Below are positions 9,157 to 18,326 of a stretch of 64,000 bases of DNA, piece by piece. The position numbers and the translations under genes are program-made. A model generated the notes under the pieces. That model was not told the origin of the DNA, did not search any database, and saw nothing but the letters and a program-made list of their open reading frames with translations. Numbering within the stretch: position 1 is the first letter of the stretch; each line of letters begins with the position of its first letter. Source of the stretch: Mycolicibacterium helvum (GTDB lineage: Bacteria > Actinomycetota > Actinomycetes > Mycobacteriales > Mycobacteriaceae); contig NZ_AP022596.1 in assembly GCF_010731895.1 (NCBI RefSeq), positions 4,154,001 to 4,218,000 of the forward strand, in the 5' to 3' direction.

Positions 9157-10410
9157 TCAGTGGGCCGGCTTGCCGAACTTGAACATCCGTTGGGCCACCC
9201 GGCGCATCTGAATCTCCTCGGCTCCCTCGGTGATCCGGTAGCGGCGGTGGTGGCGATAGATGTGCTCGAAAGGCTCATGACGGCTGTAGCCGATGCCGCC
9301 GTGCACCTGCATGGCCCGGTCGGCCGCCTCGCACACCAGCCGATTGGCACGGTAGTTGGCCATCGACACCTTGTCGGACACCTCGAGGTGATGGTTGCGA
9401 TCGAGTTCCCAGGCCGCGTAACGGACCAGCAGCCGAACCATTTGCGCCTCGGTCTGCAGTTCGACCAATGGCCACTGCACCGCCTGGTTGACCGAAAGTG
9501 GCTTACCGAACGTCACCCGCCTGCCCGCGTAATCCACCGCGCGGTCGATACAGTACTGGGCGGCGCCAAGGCTGCTGGCCGCTTGTCGAATCCGGTTCTC
9601 GTGCAGGAACGTCTGCGCGACTTGCAGCCCGTGATCGAGCTCGCCGAGCACCGCGTCGGCGGGCACTCGCACGTCGCGCAGTTCGACCTCAGCGTGGTCG
9701 GTGGGCATATTGAACGTCCACCAGTAGAACGGCACCTCGAAGCCCTTGGTATCGCAGGGGACCAGGAAGGCGGTGATGCCGCGGGCCTGGCCGGGCTCAC
9801 CGGAGGTGCGGGCGAACACCAGATCGTGGGTGGCTCGGTGGACGCCGGTGTTCCAGCGTTTGGATCCGTTGATCAGCCAGTCCCCCCTTCCCGCACCGTC
9901 GCGCACTGCTGTGGTTTCCAGCCAGGTGGCGTCCGAGCCGTGGTCGGGTTCGGTGAGGCCGAACGCCATCGACCGCTTGCCGGTCAGCATCGCCTCGATC
10001 CACTCGCTCTTCTGTGCGTCGGTGCCGAACCGGTCCATCATGATGACCTGCGGGAAGTTACCGACGATCGACGATTCGTCCTGAAGGTCGTTGTGCAGTC
10101 CAAGCCCCTTGTGTGCCAAGTGCTCCCGGATCACAGCCATGTCCAGATTGCTGCCATCACGGCCGCCGAACTTCGATGGCAGCCCGTAACGCAGCCAGCC
10201 CGCCGCATCAGCGCGGCGGCGCATCTCGTCGAGCAGGTCCTCCCATTCCCGGCGCGGGATACCACCGTTCTCGACGTCCGTGCGGGCGAACTCGCGACGC
10301 TGGTCGAAATATTGCATGTGCTCACGCTCGAGCGGTTTGATCTCGGCCTCGATGAACGCGTCCATTTCCGCTAGCAGTGCCGGAAGGTGTTCGGGCAGAG
10401 TGAAATCCAC
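9157..10410 (-). CDS. Acyl-CoA dehydrogenase, ACAD10/11-like
   Basis: An FAD enzyme of 417 residues with the acyl-CoA dehydrogenase pattern: MAFGLTEPDHGSDATW (substrate/FAD segment), a RATHDLVFARTSG segment, MQVHGGIGYSRHEPFE and the C-terminal RITEGAEEIQMRRVAQRM. The start is GTG at 10410, following AAGGAGATCAAC. Adjacent kinase and DUF6285 genes suggest it works on phosphorylated 4-hydroxyacyl-CoA, as LvaC and the dehydrogenase halves of ACAD10/11 do. It is the first gene after the TetR regulator on the same strand. Confidence 0.88.
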   Translation of the reverse strand: MDFTLPEHLPALLAEMDAFIEAEIKPLEREHMQYFDQRREFARTDVENGGIPRREWEDLLDEMRRRADAAGWLRYGLPSKFGGRDGSNLDMAVIREHLAHKGLGLHNDLQDESSIVGNFPQVIMMDRFGTDAQKSEWIEAMLTGKRSMAFGLTEPDHGSDATWLETTAVRDGAGRGDWLINGSKRWNTGVHRATHDLVFARTSGEPGQARGITAFLVPCDTKGFEVPFYWWTFNMPTDHAEVELRDVRVPADAVLGELDHGLQVAQTFLHENRIRQAASSLGAAQYCIDRAVDYAGRRVTFGKPLSVNQAVQWPLVELQTEAQMVRLLVRYAAWELDRNHHLEVSDKVSMANYRANRLVCEAADRAMQVHGGIGYSRHEPFEHIYRHHRRYRITEGAEEIQMRRVAQRMFKFGKPAH

Positions 10411-10427
10411 GTTGATCTCCTTGCGTG

Positions 10428-11087
10428 TTAGAAACCGTAGAGCGTTTTCTTCCAGATGGTGGACAGGGTCGTGATGGCTTCGCTGTCCGACAGTCGCAGG
10501 CCGAGGCCGGCGCTGTCGGGACGCAGGCACACGGTGGTGAACTGCTCGAATAGCAGCGCGATCGCCAGCGCGGTGTGTTCAGGCTGCAGGCCGACCGCGT
10601 AGCCCTGTTCCTGGGCGCGTATCACCGATGCGGAGACGATGTCGATACCGAACTGGCGGAACTGATTCTGCAGGCCGGCAAATCGGGGCTCGGTGGCGGC
10701 GAGTTGATCCACCGCAACCATGACCCCGATGCTCTGCTTGAACATGTCCCAATAGGCGGTGACGACGGTGACGAAAAACCGGGTGTCGTCTGGGGATTCA
10801 GCCAGATGCAGGCGCAGGCCCGACGGCAGCACGACCTCGTGCAGGAAGGAGTCGGCCAGCGCGGCCAGCAGATCCTCTTTGTCGGTGTAGTAGCGATAGA
10901 AGACGGCCGGTGACCTACCGGCCGCCGAGGTGATGTCCACCAGCGTGGTTCCGTGAAAGCCTCGCTCGGCGAACAGTTTCCGGGCCGCATCTTCGATCGC
11001 CTGCCGGGTTTGACGACCTTTGGAGGTCAGTGCGCGCGGGCCGTCGCTGGCCCCGTCCGCTTTGTGCGAACGGCTGGACGGTTCCAT
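10428..11087 (-). CDS. TetR family regulator of the FadE/kinase operon
   Basis: A 219-residue TetR protein. The N-terminal HTH spans about residues 25-72 (GRQTRQAIEDAARKLF, then TTLVDITSAAGRSPAVFYRYYTDKEDLL). The C-terminal ligand domain is unassigned. It lies 17 bases upstream of the acyl-CoA dehydrogenase, and a 24-bp palindrome sits between its own start and the divergent methyltransferase. A second copy of that palindrome precedes the dioxygenase operon at 17086, so it may control both. The start is ATG at 11087. Confidence 0.9.
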   Translation of the reverse strand: MEPSSRSHKADGASDGPRALTSKGRQTRQAIEDAARKLFAERGFHGTTLVDITSAAGRSPAVFYRYYTDKEDLLAALADSFLHEVVLPSGLRLHLAESPDDTRFFVTVVTAYWDMFKQSIGVMVAVDQLAATEPRFAGLQNQFRQFGIDIVSASVIRAQEQGYAVGLQPEHTALAIALLFEQFTTVCLRPDSAGLGLRLSDSEAITTLSTIWKKTLYGF

Positions 11088-11113
11088 GGTTGGCTCCCGT
11101 GTTTGCCGGCGAG

Positions 11114-11137
11114 AAAACTAAACCTGACGTTACTTTT
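11114..11137. promoter_or_regulatory. Palindromic operator candidate, copy 1
   Basis: Half-sites AAAACTAA (11114-11121) and TTACTTTT (11130-11137) flank an 8-bp spacer ACCTGACG. The arms are inverted copies except one base. The site is 27 bases upstream of the TetR start at 11087. The same arrangement with TGAC at the same spacer position recurs at 17126-17149. Confidence 0.65.
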
Positions 11138-11323
11138 TGTTCTGATGGTTGGCAAGACCATCACGGTCGGGTCATGCTGCTCGATCTGACGCAACGCTGG
11201 TGGATGCGGTTCGAGGTTCCTGGCAACGGTTCTTAACACCGTTGAGTAGGCTTGTCGGGTCGGGGAGGCTCTTGAACAGACTGGAGCTGCGCAAACATAC
11301 AGCCAACATCGAAGGCCCTTCCC

Positions 11324-12205
11324 TTGTTACCAGCAGCGAGCACTACATCAGCCCTAAAGCCGCACTTCGAGGACGTTCAGTCCCATTACGACCTCTCCGA
11401 CGACTTCTTTCAGCTCTTCCTCGACCCGACACGGACGTACAGTTGCGCATTCTTCGAGCACGACGATATGACGCTCCAGGAAGCGCAACTCGCGAAGATC
11501 GACTTGTCGCTGAGCAAACTTGGCCTGGAACCCGGAATGACCCTGCTGGACGTCGGCTGCGGTTGGGGTGCCACGATGCGCCGGGCGATCGAGAAATACG
11601 ACGTCAACGTCGTCGGGCTGACGCTGAGCCGTAACCAGCAGGCACATGTGGAACGAGCCTTCGCCGAGATGGATACCAGCCGGGCCCGCCGGGTCTTGTT
11701 ACAGGGTTGGGAGCAGTTCACCGAACCGGTGGACCGGATCGTGTCCATCGGGGCCTTCGAACACTTCGGGGCAGATCGCTACGACGCTTTCTTCGATTTT
11801 GCTTATGATGTGTTACCCGCAGACGGCGTGATGATGCTGCACACCATCGTGCAGATCCGGCGGGCCGACATGGAGGCCCGTGGGCTGCCCATCACGATGA
11901 GCCTGTTGAGATTCTTCAAGTTCCTTTCGGTGGAGATATTTCCCGGGGGCCATCTGCCGACCGCGGACCTGGTTGTGGAGCTTTCCGGAAAAGCTGGCTT
12001 CACAACCGATCTCGTGCAACCGCTGCAGCAGCACTACGCCAAGACCCTCGACTTCTGGGCGGCGGCGCTGGAATCGCGCCGGGACGAGGCCATTGCGATC
12101 CAGTCCGAAGAGGTCTACGACCGCTACATGAAGTATCTGACGGGGTGCGCGAACCTGTTCCGTGACAGCTACACCGACGTCTGCCAGTTCACTCTGACGA
12201 AGTAG
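11324..12205 (+). CDS. Mycolic-acid cyclopropane-synthase family SAM methyltransferase
   Basis: A 293-residue SAM-dependent methyltransferase of the CmaA/PcaA/MmaA family, which methylates, cyclopropanates or oxygenates meromycolic chains. Visible motifs are HYDLSDDFFQLFLDPTRTYSC, the SAM motif LLDVGCGWGATMRRA, SIGAFEHFG and the C-terminal YMKYLTGCANLFRDSYTDV. The exact reaction cannot be told from sequence alone. The only reasonable start in frame is TTG at 11324, because a stop lies at 11273-11275. It is transcribed divergently from the TetR gene. Confidence 0.88.
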   Translation: MLPAASTTSALKPHFEDVQSHYDLSDDFFQLFLDPTRTYSCAFFEHDDMTLQEAQLAKIDLSLSKLGLEPGMTLLDVGCGWGATMRRAIEKYDVNVVGLTLSRNQQAHVERAFAEMDTSRARRVLLQGWEQFTEPVDRIVSIGAFEHFGADRYDAFFDFAYDVLPADGVMMLHTIVQIRRADMEARGLPITMSLLRFFKFLSVEIFPGGHLPTADLVVELSGKAGFTTDLVQPLQQHYAKTLDFWAAALESRRDEAIAIQSEEVYDRYMKYLTGCANLFRDSYTDVCQFTLTK

Positions 12206-12218
12206 CGCGCCGGCCGGC

Positions 12219-12584
12219 TCAGCACTGGCTCGCGCGCCACTTGTCCAGGGCTCGGCGCTCGCGTTTGGTCGGACGGCCCGCCCCGCGATCGCGGGCTGCC
12301 AGCGGCACCGCTGATGCCGGTGGCGGAGCGGGTGTTCGGTCCAGGTAACAGGTGGCGGCATCGACCGCTCCGACCCGCTTCTGGATGACCCGGACTACCT
12401 CGACAATCCGCGTTGTGTCGCCCACCCGGGCGCGCACCTCATCACCGGGCGACACCACCGTGGCGGGCTTGGCCACTCGATCGTTGACTCGTACGTGCCC
12501 ACCCCGGCATGCCGCGGCTGCGTCCGGCCGGGTCTTCGTCAGCCGGACCGCCCATAACCACCGATCCACGCGGGTCGAGTCCAT
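12219..12584 (-). CDS. S4-domain RNA-binding protein (Hsp15/HslR-like)
   Basis: A 121-residue protein whose first 60 or so residues form an S4 RNA-binding domain (RVDRWLWAVRLTKTRPDAAAACRGGHVRVND, core only listed in part). A basic C-terminal tail (GRPTKRERRALDKW) follows. Family members bind rRNA of stalled ribosomes. It converges on the methyltransferase gene with 13 bases between the stops. The start is ATG at 12584. Confidence 0.88.
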   Translation of the reverse strand: MDSTRVDRWLWAVRLTKTRPDAAAACRGGHVRVNDRVAKPATVVSPGDEVRARVGDTTRIVEVVRVIQKRVGAVDAATCYLDRTPAPPPASAVPLAARDRGAGRPTKRERRALDKWRASQC

Positions 12585-12603
12585 GAAGTCCAGCCGATCC
12601 AGA

Positions 12604-13509
12604 TCAGTTCAGGATCCGGTCGCCAGCACGCAGCAGCGCGCTGGGTAGATCGTGACCGATCAACGATCGCGCGACGGCCGCGGCACGGATAGCGGCCTCC
12701 AGGTCGATATCGACGTCAATCCCACTGTCGCGCAACAGGTACACGAGGTCCTCGGTGGCGATGTTGCCGCTGGCGCCGGGTGCGAATGGACAACCGCCCA
12801 GGCCGCCGACCGACGAGTCGAGCCGCGTGACCCCTGTCGCGACTGCGGCGTATGCGCTAGCCAGTCCGGAGCCGCGGGTGTTGTGGAAGTGCGCACCCAG
12901 CGGTAGGTCGCCGATGCGGGGTTTCACCTGGTTCATCAGCGAGGTGACGCGCCCGGGGGTGGTGGTGCCGATGGTGTCGGCGATAGCCAGCCGGTCGACG
13001 CCGGATTCGCATGCGGCGTCGACGATGTCGAGCACCCGCTGGACAGGAGTCGGGCCGTCGAACGGGCAGTCCCAGGCGGTGGCGATGATCACCTCGACAC
13101 TGACGTCGGAGTCGTGGGCGATCGCCACGATGTCCGCGATCTGCGCGGTGGCTTCGGCGCTGCTGCGCCCGACGTTGGCGCGGCTGTGCGCGTCAGCGGC
13201 TGATACCACGTATTCGAGCGAGTGCAGACCGGCCGCGATCGCGCGCTTGGCTCCGTTGGGGCTGGCTACCAGTGCAGAGAATTCGATGTCGGGGTAGTCG
13301 GCCAAGCGGGCCGCCAACTCCGGCGCGTCAGCCAGGGCGGGAACCTTCGACGGGGAGACGAATGCCGTCGCCTCCACTTCGCGCACCCCCGTGGCGGCGA
13401 TGGCGTCCAGCAGTTCCAGCTTGGCCGACAACGGAATTGGCTCTTCGATCTGTAAACCGTCGCGCAGGGCGACCTCCCGGATCGTGACGTGTTCCACTGG
13501 CCCGCTCAC
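12604..13509 (-). CDS. Hydroxymethylglutaryl-CoA lyase family protein
   Basis: A 301-residue DRE-TIM metallolyase. Motifs are VALRDGLQ (metal-binding Asp and Arg), EATAFVSP, ADTIGTTTPG, the metal His pair HFHNTRG, and GGLGGCPFAPGASGN with the catalytic Cys. HMG-CoA lyases split HMG-CoA into acetyl-CoA and acetoacetate; related enzymes cut other 3-hydroxy-3-methyl acyl-CoAs. The GTG at 13509 overlaps the CoA-transferase stop by four bases, so the two probably act in sequence: CoA transfer, then cleavage. Confidence 0.92.
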   Translation of the reverse strand: MSGPVEHVTIREVALRDGLQIEEPIPLSAKLELLDAIAATGVREVEATAFVSPSKVPALADAPELAARLADYPDIEFSALVASPNGAKRAIAAGLHSLEYVVSAADAHSRANVGRSSAEATAQIADIVAIAHDSDVSVEVIIATAWDCPFDGPTPVQRVLDIVDAACESGVDRLAIADTIGTTTPGRVTSLMNQVKPRIGDLPLGAHFHNTRGSGLASAYAAVATGVTRLDSSVGGLGGCPFAPGASGNIATEDLVYLLRDSGIDVDIDLEAAIRAAAVARSLIGHDLPSALLRAGDRILN

Positions 13510-14750
13510 AGCACCCCCTTGGACTCGAGGTCGGCGATCTTCTCGGCCGGCAGGCTCAGCAGGTCGCCGTAGACCTCGGCGTTGTGCTGACCGGGGCGTG
13601 ATGATCCCGCCGATCGGATGGTGCCCGGCGACTCGGACAGTACCGGGACCACACCCGGACCCTTGACGTTGCGGTCGATGCGCTCGTCCCAGTGATCGGC
13701 GATCATGCCCCGTGATACCAGCTGTGGGTCGGTGACGACTTCGGCCACGGTGTTGATCGGACCGCTGATGACGCCGGCCTCACTCAGGGTGCTGATGATG
13801 TCGGCGGGCTCGCGGGCCGCCGCCCAGTCGCCGATGATCTTGTCGAGCTCGTCCTGATTGCGGCCGCGGGCAACGTGATTGACGAACCGGTCATCGTCGG
13901 CGAGTTCGGGTTGACTCATCGCCGTGCACAACCGGCGGAACACGGTGTCCTGGTTGGCGGCGATCACGACCCAGCTGCCGTCGGCGCTGCGATAGATATT
14001 GGACGGCGCGATACCGTCCAGTCGGGTGCCTGACGGGCCGCGGACCACACCGCCGATGTCGTAGTCGGGGATCGTCGACTCCTGCACCGCCAGGCAGGAT
14101 TCGGTCAGTGCCGCATCGACGATCTGACCCTCACCGGTAACGGTGCGCCGGTACAGCGCGGCCAGCGCGCCCTGCGCGGCGAACATGCCGGCCAGGCTGT
14201 CACCGAGCGACAGGGCCAGCCGGGGTGGGGGACCGCCGGGGAAGCCGTTCATATGACGCAGCCCGCTGGCGGCCTCGGCGACCGAAGCGTAACCGGCCTT
14301 TTTGGCCTCCGGTCCGGTCTGCCCATAGCCGGACACCCGGACGAGGATGATGCCCCGATTGCGTTCGCGCAGAACGTCGTAACCGAGGCCCCACTTCTCC
14401 AGCGTGCCGGGCCGGAAGTTCTCGACGATAACGTCGGACCGCTCGACCAGGTCGAGGAACAGATCGCGGCCCCGGGCTTCGCGCAGGTTGAGGGTGACGG
14501 ACTTCTTGTTGCGGGCGTGCACCGTCCAGAAGAAGTGGTGGCCGTCCAGCTCGGCCTGCCCCCAGGTGCGCAACGGGTCGGGGGCGCCCGGCGGCTCGAT
14601 CTTGATCACCTCGGCGCCCATATCGCCCAGCAGCCGGCCCGCGAACGGTCCCGAGATCAGCGTGCCGACCTCGATCACCCGAATGCCGTCCAAAGGCCCG
14701 GTCGGCCGTGTCGTTTCTCGGGTCGCTTCGCTACTGCCCTCCGGAGCCAT
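13506..14750 (-). CDS. CaiB/BaiF (type III) CoA-transferase
   Basis: A 414-residue family III CoA-transferase. The N-terminal fold is GIRVIEVGTLISGPFAGRLLGDMGAEVIKIE, and the catalytic Asp region is LALSLGDSLAGMFA (about residue 180). The first 18 residues, including PEGSSEATRETTR, are encoded by a copy of the dispersed GC-rich repeat found in nuoC, and the conserved domain starts right after it. It is translationally coupled to the downstream lyase. The upstream hydrolase stop is adjacent to its ATG at 14750. Confidence 0.93.
   Translation of the reverse strand: MAPEGSSEATRETTRPTGPLDGIRVIEVGTLISGPFAGRLLGDMGAEVIKIEPPGAPDPLRTWGQAELDGHHFFWTVHARNKKSVTLNLREARGRDLFLDLVERSDVIVENFRPGTLEKWGLGYDVLRERNRGIILVRVSGYGQTGPEAKKAGYASVAEAASGLRHMNGFPGGPPPRLALSLGDSLAGMFAAQGALAALYRRTVTGEGQIVDAALTESCLAVQESTIPDYDIGGVVRGPSGTRLDGIAPSNIYRSADGSWVVIAANQDTVFRRLCTAMSQPELADDDRFVNHVARGRNQDELDKIIGDWAAAREPADIISTLSEAGVISGPINTVAEVVTDPQLVSRGMIADHWDERIDRNVKGPGVVPVLSESPGTIRSAGSSRPGQHNAEVYGDLLSLPAEKIADLESKGVL
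14712..14744. repeat. Dispersed GC-rich repeat at the 5' end of the CoA-transferase gene
   Basis: A single 33-base copy (TCGGGTCGCTTCGCTACTG, then CCCTCCGG) differing from the nuoC copies at about four positions. It ends six bases before the gene's start codon on the complementary strand's first base and encodes the N-terminal extension. Confidence 0.8.
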
Positions 14751-15935
14751 CTAGTCCGCCTTTGCGAAGTCGTGCCGAATCAGCCAGTCGGTGACGATCC
14801 CGACCGCCTGGCGCAGCGTCTCGCGCTGGTCTGGCCCGGAGTAGTAGTGGTTGGCGCCGGGGATCTCGTACATCTCCTTGTCAGGATGCCCGATCGCCCC
14901 GAACAGCCGCCGAGTGTGGCTGGGCGTGCAGGCGTCATCGGCCAGATTGCCGATCACCAGCGCGGGCACCGCGATGTCCGGGCCGGCCTTCACGGCGTCA
15001 CCGTTGGCGTCGTCATAACTCCACTGTGACAGCCAGCTCCGCAGTGTGCAGAAACGTGCCAGCCCGACCGGGCTCATGTTGACCACTCGGGGATCGCCGA
15101 GGTAGCAGGTGCCAGGCGCGCGCTCGTTGGGGTCGACAGTCGGGTCCAACCAGCGCGGATCAGCCATGGTGCCGTGCACGACAAAGGCGAACTCGTCATC
15201 GGGCCTGCCTGACGCCTTCAGCTCGGCGAGCTTTTCTTTGACCCACGTGGTGATCCGCCGGTTCCGGGCAATCTGCGCCGCGTGATAGCGCTCCAGGAAT
15301 TCCGGGGTGTAGGGCGGCTGGTTAGGGTTATCCGGGTTGTACAGGTCGAGTTCGGGATCCCGCTTGGTCGGGTCGCTTTCGTCGAGGATCGAGGCGTCCA
15401 TCCACTCGGTCATGGTGCCGTGCCTGCTGATGTGTGCGGCCAGCAGCATGATGCCGTCGGCGGGCAACAGACCGAGCGTGGTCAGATCCGGACCGTCGCC
15501 CGACGGGCTTGCGGTGATCGTCGGGTGCTGCGCCTGCTGCTGGTAGAACACCGACAGCGAGCCGCCGCCACTCCACCCGGCCAGGACCACCTTGGAATAG
15601 CCAAGCCGGTTCTTGGCGTCCTTGATGCACTCGCCGAGATCCTCGACGACCTTCTCCATCAGCAGTGCCGAGTCCGTGCCGCGGAAGCGGCTGTTGCAAT
15701 AGATGACGTGATGCCCCGCGCGCGCCAGTGCGTTGATCATCGGCAGGTAGGCGCCACCGCCGATCGGGTGCATGAACACCAGCACGGTATCCGCTTGCGT
15801 GGTCGGTTTCAGCAGGTAACTTTCCAGCACGACCAGCTCCGCCACCCCACCGTAGACATCGCGGACGGCCGAATTGTTCTGGTAGGCAATCAGATACGGG
15901 ATGCGCTCGTAGGTCCGTTTGACCGGAGTGGCCAT
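14751..15935 (-). CDS. Alpha/beta hydrolase
   Basis: A 394-residue protein starting MATPVKRTYERIPYLIAYQNN. The nucleophile elbow is GWSGGGSLSVF (Ser about residue 150). The oxyanion region is VFMHPIGGGAYLP, and the C-terminal Asp and His lie in GNLADDACTPSHTRRLF and IPGANHYYSGP. It could open a ring-cleavage product or a lactone made by the dioxygenase encoded just upstream, although no fumarylacetoacetase gene is present. The ATG at 15935 overlaps the dioxygenase stop (TAATG). Confidence 0.88.
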   Translation of the reverse strand: MATPVKRTYERIPYLIAYQNNSAVRDVYGGVAELVVLESYLLKPTTQADTVLVFMHPIGGGAYLPMINALARAGHHVIYCNSRFRGTDSALLMEKVVEDLGECIKDAKNRLGYSKVVLAGWSGGGSLSVFYQQQAQHPTITASPSGDGPDLTTLGLLPADGIMLLAAHISRHGTMTEWMDASILDESDPTKRDPELDLYNPDNPNQPPYTPEFLERYHAAQIARNRRITTWVKEKLAELKASGRPDDEFAFVVHGTMADPRWLDPTVDPNERAPGTCYLGDPRVVNMSPVGLARFCTLRSWLSQWSYDDANGDAVKAGPDIAVPALVIGNLADDACTPSHTRRLFGAIGHPDKEMYEIPGANHYYSGPDQRETLRQAVGIVTDWLIRHDFAKAD

Positions 15936-17086
15936 TAGTGTTGCCCCAGATCGTTGGCCAGAACTTCCGGTGAGGGAACCAACCGCTTGCGGGTGTCGAT
16001 GGCGATGACCTGCCAATCCACATGGGCGAAGTCGTCGAATTTTCGTCTGGCCCGTTCGCGCGCCTTCTCCGGCGCACCGTGGTGCACGCCCTGCGGGGCG
16101 TGGCTGATCAGTCCGGGTGGCATCGGGATGCCGTAGAGGGAACCGCCGTGGAAGAACGCGATCTCGTCGAAGTCCACGTTGCGGTGATACCAGGGCGTGC
16201 GTTCGGTGCCGGGCACCGATTCGGCCGGCTTGGGCAGGAAGTTGCAGACGTACACCCCGGTCGCCTCCATGAACAGATGGACCATCGGCGGCAGGTGCAC
16301 GCTGTCGGAGGTGATGACGTTGTAGTCGTCGATATTGAAGGTGAATGCATAGTTGTCGCCGCGCCAGCCCTCGACGTCGATCGGATTGTGCGGATAGATC
16401 AGGGTCGTGGTCTCGACGCCGTCGATTGGCCGGTGATAGAGGCGCACCTCATATTCACCGTCGCGGTGGGGGCCGTCGCCGTCGTCGATGGCGACCGGAT
16501 CCGGGATGACCGCCTGCGACGGGTCGAAGGGCCAGTGCCGGCCGAGTGGGCCGGCCGGCGGCACCCGGAACTCGTCGGTGGCCTCGATGATCAGCCAGGT
16601 GCTTCCCGCTGGGTCTGTCCCCGAGTCGCTACGGTCCTGCCCCGAGGATGGATTTTGCCGCCACGTGCATGCCTTGGGTATGTAGATCCAGTCGCCGACG
16701 CGGTAGGAGAGCGGGCCGAACTCGGTTTCCAGAGTTCCGCTGCCCTGATGGACGAAGCAGAGCAGGTCACCGTCGATGTAGCGCACGTAGAACGGCATCT
16801 CCGCCTCACGCCGGCTCAACGAGATGCGGCAGTCAGGGTTGCTGAACAGCACCAGCGGCGCACCGGCCGGGTCGGTCATATCGCTCGGTTTGAGCTCGTT
16901 GGAGAGCACGTCGAGCGGCCGCAACGGGCCGCTGGCCCGAAATGTGGTGGGATCGTTGCGGCGGTAGATATTGGCCGTCCGGCCGGCGAATCCACCCCGG
17001 CCCAACTCGTCGTCTTTGAGGCCGTCCAGGTCGGCGTGCAGCCGCCGTGGAGTCGTGCCTTTGCGCAGGTGAGTGAAGGATTCCAT
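15935..17086 (-). CDS. Homogentisate 1,2-dioxygenase-like cupin
   Basis: A 383-residue cupin of the homogentisate dioxygenase family, somewhat shorter than classical members. The family iron region YHRN is present as WYHRNVDFDEIAFFHGG, but the acidic ligand is seven residues after the His (or an Asp at six) rather than the usual six. A second His lies in SHAPQG or HHGAPE. Homogentisate is therefore not assured as substrate. Near residue 155 an insertion NPSSGQDRSDSGTDPAGS matches the dispersed repeat. The ATG at 17086 lies 39 bases from the 24-bp palindrome. It is the first gene of the operon. Confidence 0.85.
   Translation of the reverse strand: MESFTHLRKGTTPRRLHADLDGLKDDELGRGGFAGRTANIYRRNDPTTFRASGPLRPLDVLSNELKPSDMTDPAGAPLVLFSNPDCRISLSRREAEMPFYVRYIDGDLLCFVHQGSGTLETEFGPLSYRVGDWIYIPKACTWRQNPSSGQDRSDSGTDPAGSTWLIIEATDEFRVPPAGPLGRHWPFDPSQAVIPDPVAIDDGDGPHRDGEYEVRLYHRPIDGVETTTLIYPHNPIDVEGWRGDNYAFTFNIDDYNVITSDSVHLPPMVHLFMEATGVYVCNFLPKPAESVPGTERTPWYHRNVDFDEIAFFHGGSLYGIPMPPGLISHAPQGVHHGAPEKARERARRKFDDFAHVDWQVIAIDTRKRLVPSPEVLANDLGQH
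16619..16647. repeat. Dispersed GC-rich repeat inside the dioxygenase gene
   Basis: A diverged copy of the repeat (CCCGAGTCGCTACGGTCCTG, then CCCCGAGG) in frame within the dioxygenase coding sequence. It encodes SSGQDRSDSG, similar to the GGQERSDPG of nuoC. It sits between the conserved CTWRQ and WLIIEATDEF segments, as a surface-loop insertion would. Confidence 0.7.
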
Positions 17087-17125
17087 GGAATCTCCCGAGA
17101 TCGGCGTGGCGGTGCGGGCATGCAG

Positions 17126-17149
17126 AAAACTAAAAGTGACATTAGTTTT
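17126..17149. promoter_or_regulatory. Palindromic operator candidate, copy 2
   Basis: Exact inverted half-sites AAAACTAA (17126-17133) and TTAGTTTT (17142-17149) around an 8-bp spacer AAGTGACA. It lies 40 bases upstream of the dioxygenase start and is the perfect version of the site at 11114-11137. Confidence 0.7.
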
Positions 17150-17189
17150 GGTTTGGCCCTCTGACAAGGCCGGAAACACGTATGTGTAA

Positions 17190-18260
<1,071 letters not shown>

Positions 18261-18271
18261 ACAGTTCAACG

Positions 18272-18313
18272 AAAAGCGGGTCGCCGGTCTCAGTGCCGGC
18301 GGCCCGCTTTTTT
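18272..18313 (+). terminator. Rho-independent-type terminator after the antigen 85 gene
   Basis: A long stem starts AAAAGCGGGTCGCCGG and its complement CCGGCGGCCCGCTTTT follows after a short loop (CTCAGT region), ending in a T run. It begins 12 bases after the stop codon. One G-T pair interrupts an otherwise perfect stem. Confidence 0.85.
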
Positions 18314-18326
18314 CGTTGTTGATGGG

